In this document: positions 6,007 through 6,881 of the stretch, one piece after another
Layout: every line of letters starts with the position of its first letter
Numbering within the stretch: position 1 is the first letter of the stretch
Source: Bacillota bacterium
Lineage (GTDB): Bacteria; Bacillota; Clostridia; Oscillospirales; Acutalibacteraceae
NCBI GenBank assembly: GCA_023412845.1
Contig: JAEZRH010000069.1
Location: 1-6,881 of the forward strand
Reading direction: 5' to 3'
DNA length: 6,881 nucleotides
Position numbers and translations under genes: made by a program
The notes under the pieces: generated by a model
The model's database searches: none
The model's input: the letters and a program-made list of their open reading frames with translations, nothing else
What the model was told of the DNA's origin: nothing

Positions 6007-6881
6007 ATGATTTTAACAGTCACGCTTAACGCTTCCGTCGATAAGCTTTACCTTGTCGACAGGGTAAAATCGGGTTCCGTGATGCGCGTAAAACAGGTCA
6101 TCAATACGGCCGGAGGAAAAGGGCTGAATGTTTCCCGCGTGGCATCGGCCGCCGGCGAAAAAGTGCTCGCGACCGGATTCTTGGGTGGCTTTTCGGGGGA
6201 ATACATACAGTCCATGCTTGCGCGCGACGGAATTGATTCCCGCTTTGTAAAAATAGACGGCGAAACGCGTTCCTGCATCAACATCGCGGAGCTTTCCACG
6301 GGAGAGCATACGGAGTTCCTTGAGCCCGGCGCCAAAGTCACCGTCGCCGAGCAGGAAGATTTTCTGAAGCGGTATCAGGAATTGCTTCCCTCCTGCGAAG
6401 TGGCGGTGCTCTCCGGAAGCCTGCCGCGGGGAATCTCCGCGGATTTTTACGGAAAACTGATCTCTCTTGCCAAAGCGCAGGGAAAAAAAGTGATCCTTGA
6501 TACCAGCGGCGACGCCCTGAAACTGGGACTTGCGTTCCATCCCACCCTAATCAAGCCGAATGCGGATGAAATACGGCAGCTGTTCGACCTTCCCGATGCT
6601 TCGGCCGACAGCCTGAGACGCGCGGCCTCCGAGCTTTGCCGGCGTGGGGTCGAGATCGTCGTGATTTCGCTTGGCAAGGAGGGTTCGCTGGCGGCATGCG
6701 GCGAAGGGATATTCCTCTGCGACTCTCCCTATGTAGAGGTAGTCAACACGGTCGGCTGCGGAGACAGCATGGTGGCCGGGTTTGCCGTAGGCCTTTCGCG
6801 CGGATATTCGCTCCTCAACACGATCCGTTTCGGCGTTGGGGCGTGCGCCGCAAAAGCCCCGGCCCAGACAACCCGGAGCAA
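6007..6881 (+). CDS. PfkB-family sugar-phosphate kinase (LacC/FruK type), likely tagatose-6-phosphate kinase, 3'-truncated by the window edge
   Basis: The frame is open from the ATG at 6007 to the window end (291 codons plus 2 bases, no stop); usual family length is about 305-315, so roughly the last 15-25 residues are missing. The cytoplasmic enzyme would phosphorylate tagatose-6-phosphate to the 1,6-bisphosphate with ATP, the step between GatD and the aldolase. Visible motifs are the N-terminal MILTVTLNASVDK, the substrate-binding TAGGKGLNVSRV, ATGFLGGFSG, the anion-hole region VLSGSLPRGI, LDTSGDALK, IKPNADE, VVISLGKEGS and the catalytic NTVGCGDSMVAGF with Asp253 as the general base. These fit the 1-phosphofructokinase/LacC branch of the ribokinase superfamily and not ribokinase itself. 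A small oddity is TLNASVD where family members usually have TLNPSID or TLNPALD. AGGAG at 5996-6000 lies 6 nt before the ATG. 1-phosphofructokinase activity is the main alternative; context favours tagatose-6-phosphate. Confidence 0.92.
   Translation, partial: MILTVTLNASVDKLYLVDRVKSGSVMRVKQVINTAGGKGLNVSRVASAAGEKVLATGFLGGFSGEYIQSMLARDGIDSRFVKIDGETRSCINIAELSTGEHTEFLEPGAKVTVAEQEDFLKRYQELLPSCEVAVLSGSLPRGISADFYGKLISLAKAQGKKVILDTSGDALKLGLAFHPTLIKPNADEIRQLFDLPDASADSLRRAASELCRRGVEIVVISLGKEGSLAACGEGIFLCDSPYVEVVNTVGCGDSMVAGFAVGLSRGYSLLNTIRFGVGACAAKAPAQTTRS

Noticed and set aside
6478..6500. An A7 run in frame as A-AAA-AAA-G within the kinase gene, resembling a -1 frameshift site.
   Set aside because: The zero frame continues with conserved kinase motifs, the -1 frame stops after three codons, and no strong downstream hairpin was seen. 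It is most likely just a Gly-Lys-Lys coding stretch.

Overview
The window is one gene-dense, single-strand (+) segment holding eight consecutive genes that read as a galactitol (dulcitol) phosphotransferase operon. In order they are: the C-terminal part of a galactitol-type PTS IIA protein (open at the left edge), PTS IIB (gatB), PTS IIC permease (gatC), an HPr phosphocarrier, PTS Enzyme I, a class II tagatose/fructose-bisphosphate aldolase of GatY type, a zinc-dependent galactitol-1-phosphate 5-dehydrogenase (gatD), and a PfkB-family sugar-phosphate kinase that is open at the right edge. The gaps between genes are -4, 64, 24, 82, 3, 24 and 25 nt. No promoter or regulator is visible, so the transcription unit starts upstream of the window and probably continues beyond it.

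The gene set describes a nearly self-sufficient pathway. Enzyme I takes phosphate from PEP and passes it to HPr, then IIA, then IIB. IIC imports galactitol and releases it as galactitol-1-phosphate. GatD oxidises this to D-tagatose-6-phosphate, the kinase makes tagatose-1,6-bisphosphate, and the aldolase splits it into dihydroxyacetone phosphate and glyceraldehyde-3-phosphate for glycolysis. The unusual point is that the general PTS proteins HPr and Enzyme I, which serve all sugars in most bacteria and are normally encoded elsewhere, sit inside this sugar-specific operon. Both have non-standard residues around functional sites. A perfect 12-bp inverted repeat followed by TTTT lies between the HPr and Enzyme I genes and could act as a leaky terminator that sets their ratio.

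Organism: purine-rich AGGAGG-type ribosome binding sites before nearly every ATG, tight gene packing, an HPr that keeps Ser46 (the HPr-kinase site of Firmicutes) and fairly GC-rich coding DNA suggest a moderately GC-rich Firmicute, perhaps a clostridial (Oscillospiraceae-like) gut or fermentative anaerobe. This is an inference from style and not an identification. I see no tRNA, rRNA, mobile element, CRISPR array or other long repeat. No stretch over 300 bases lacks a gene; the longest intergenic gap is 82 nt.
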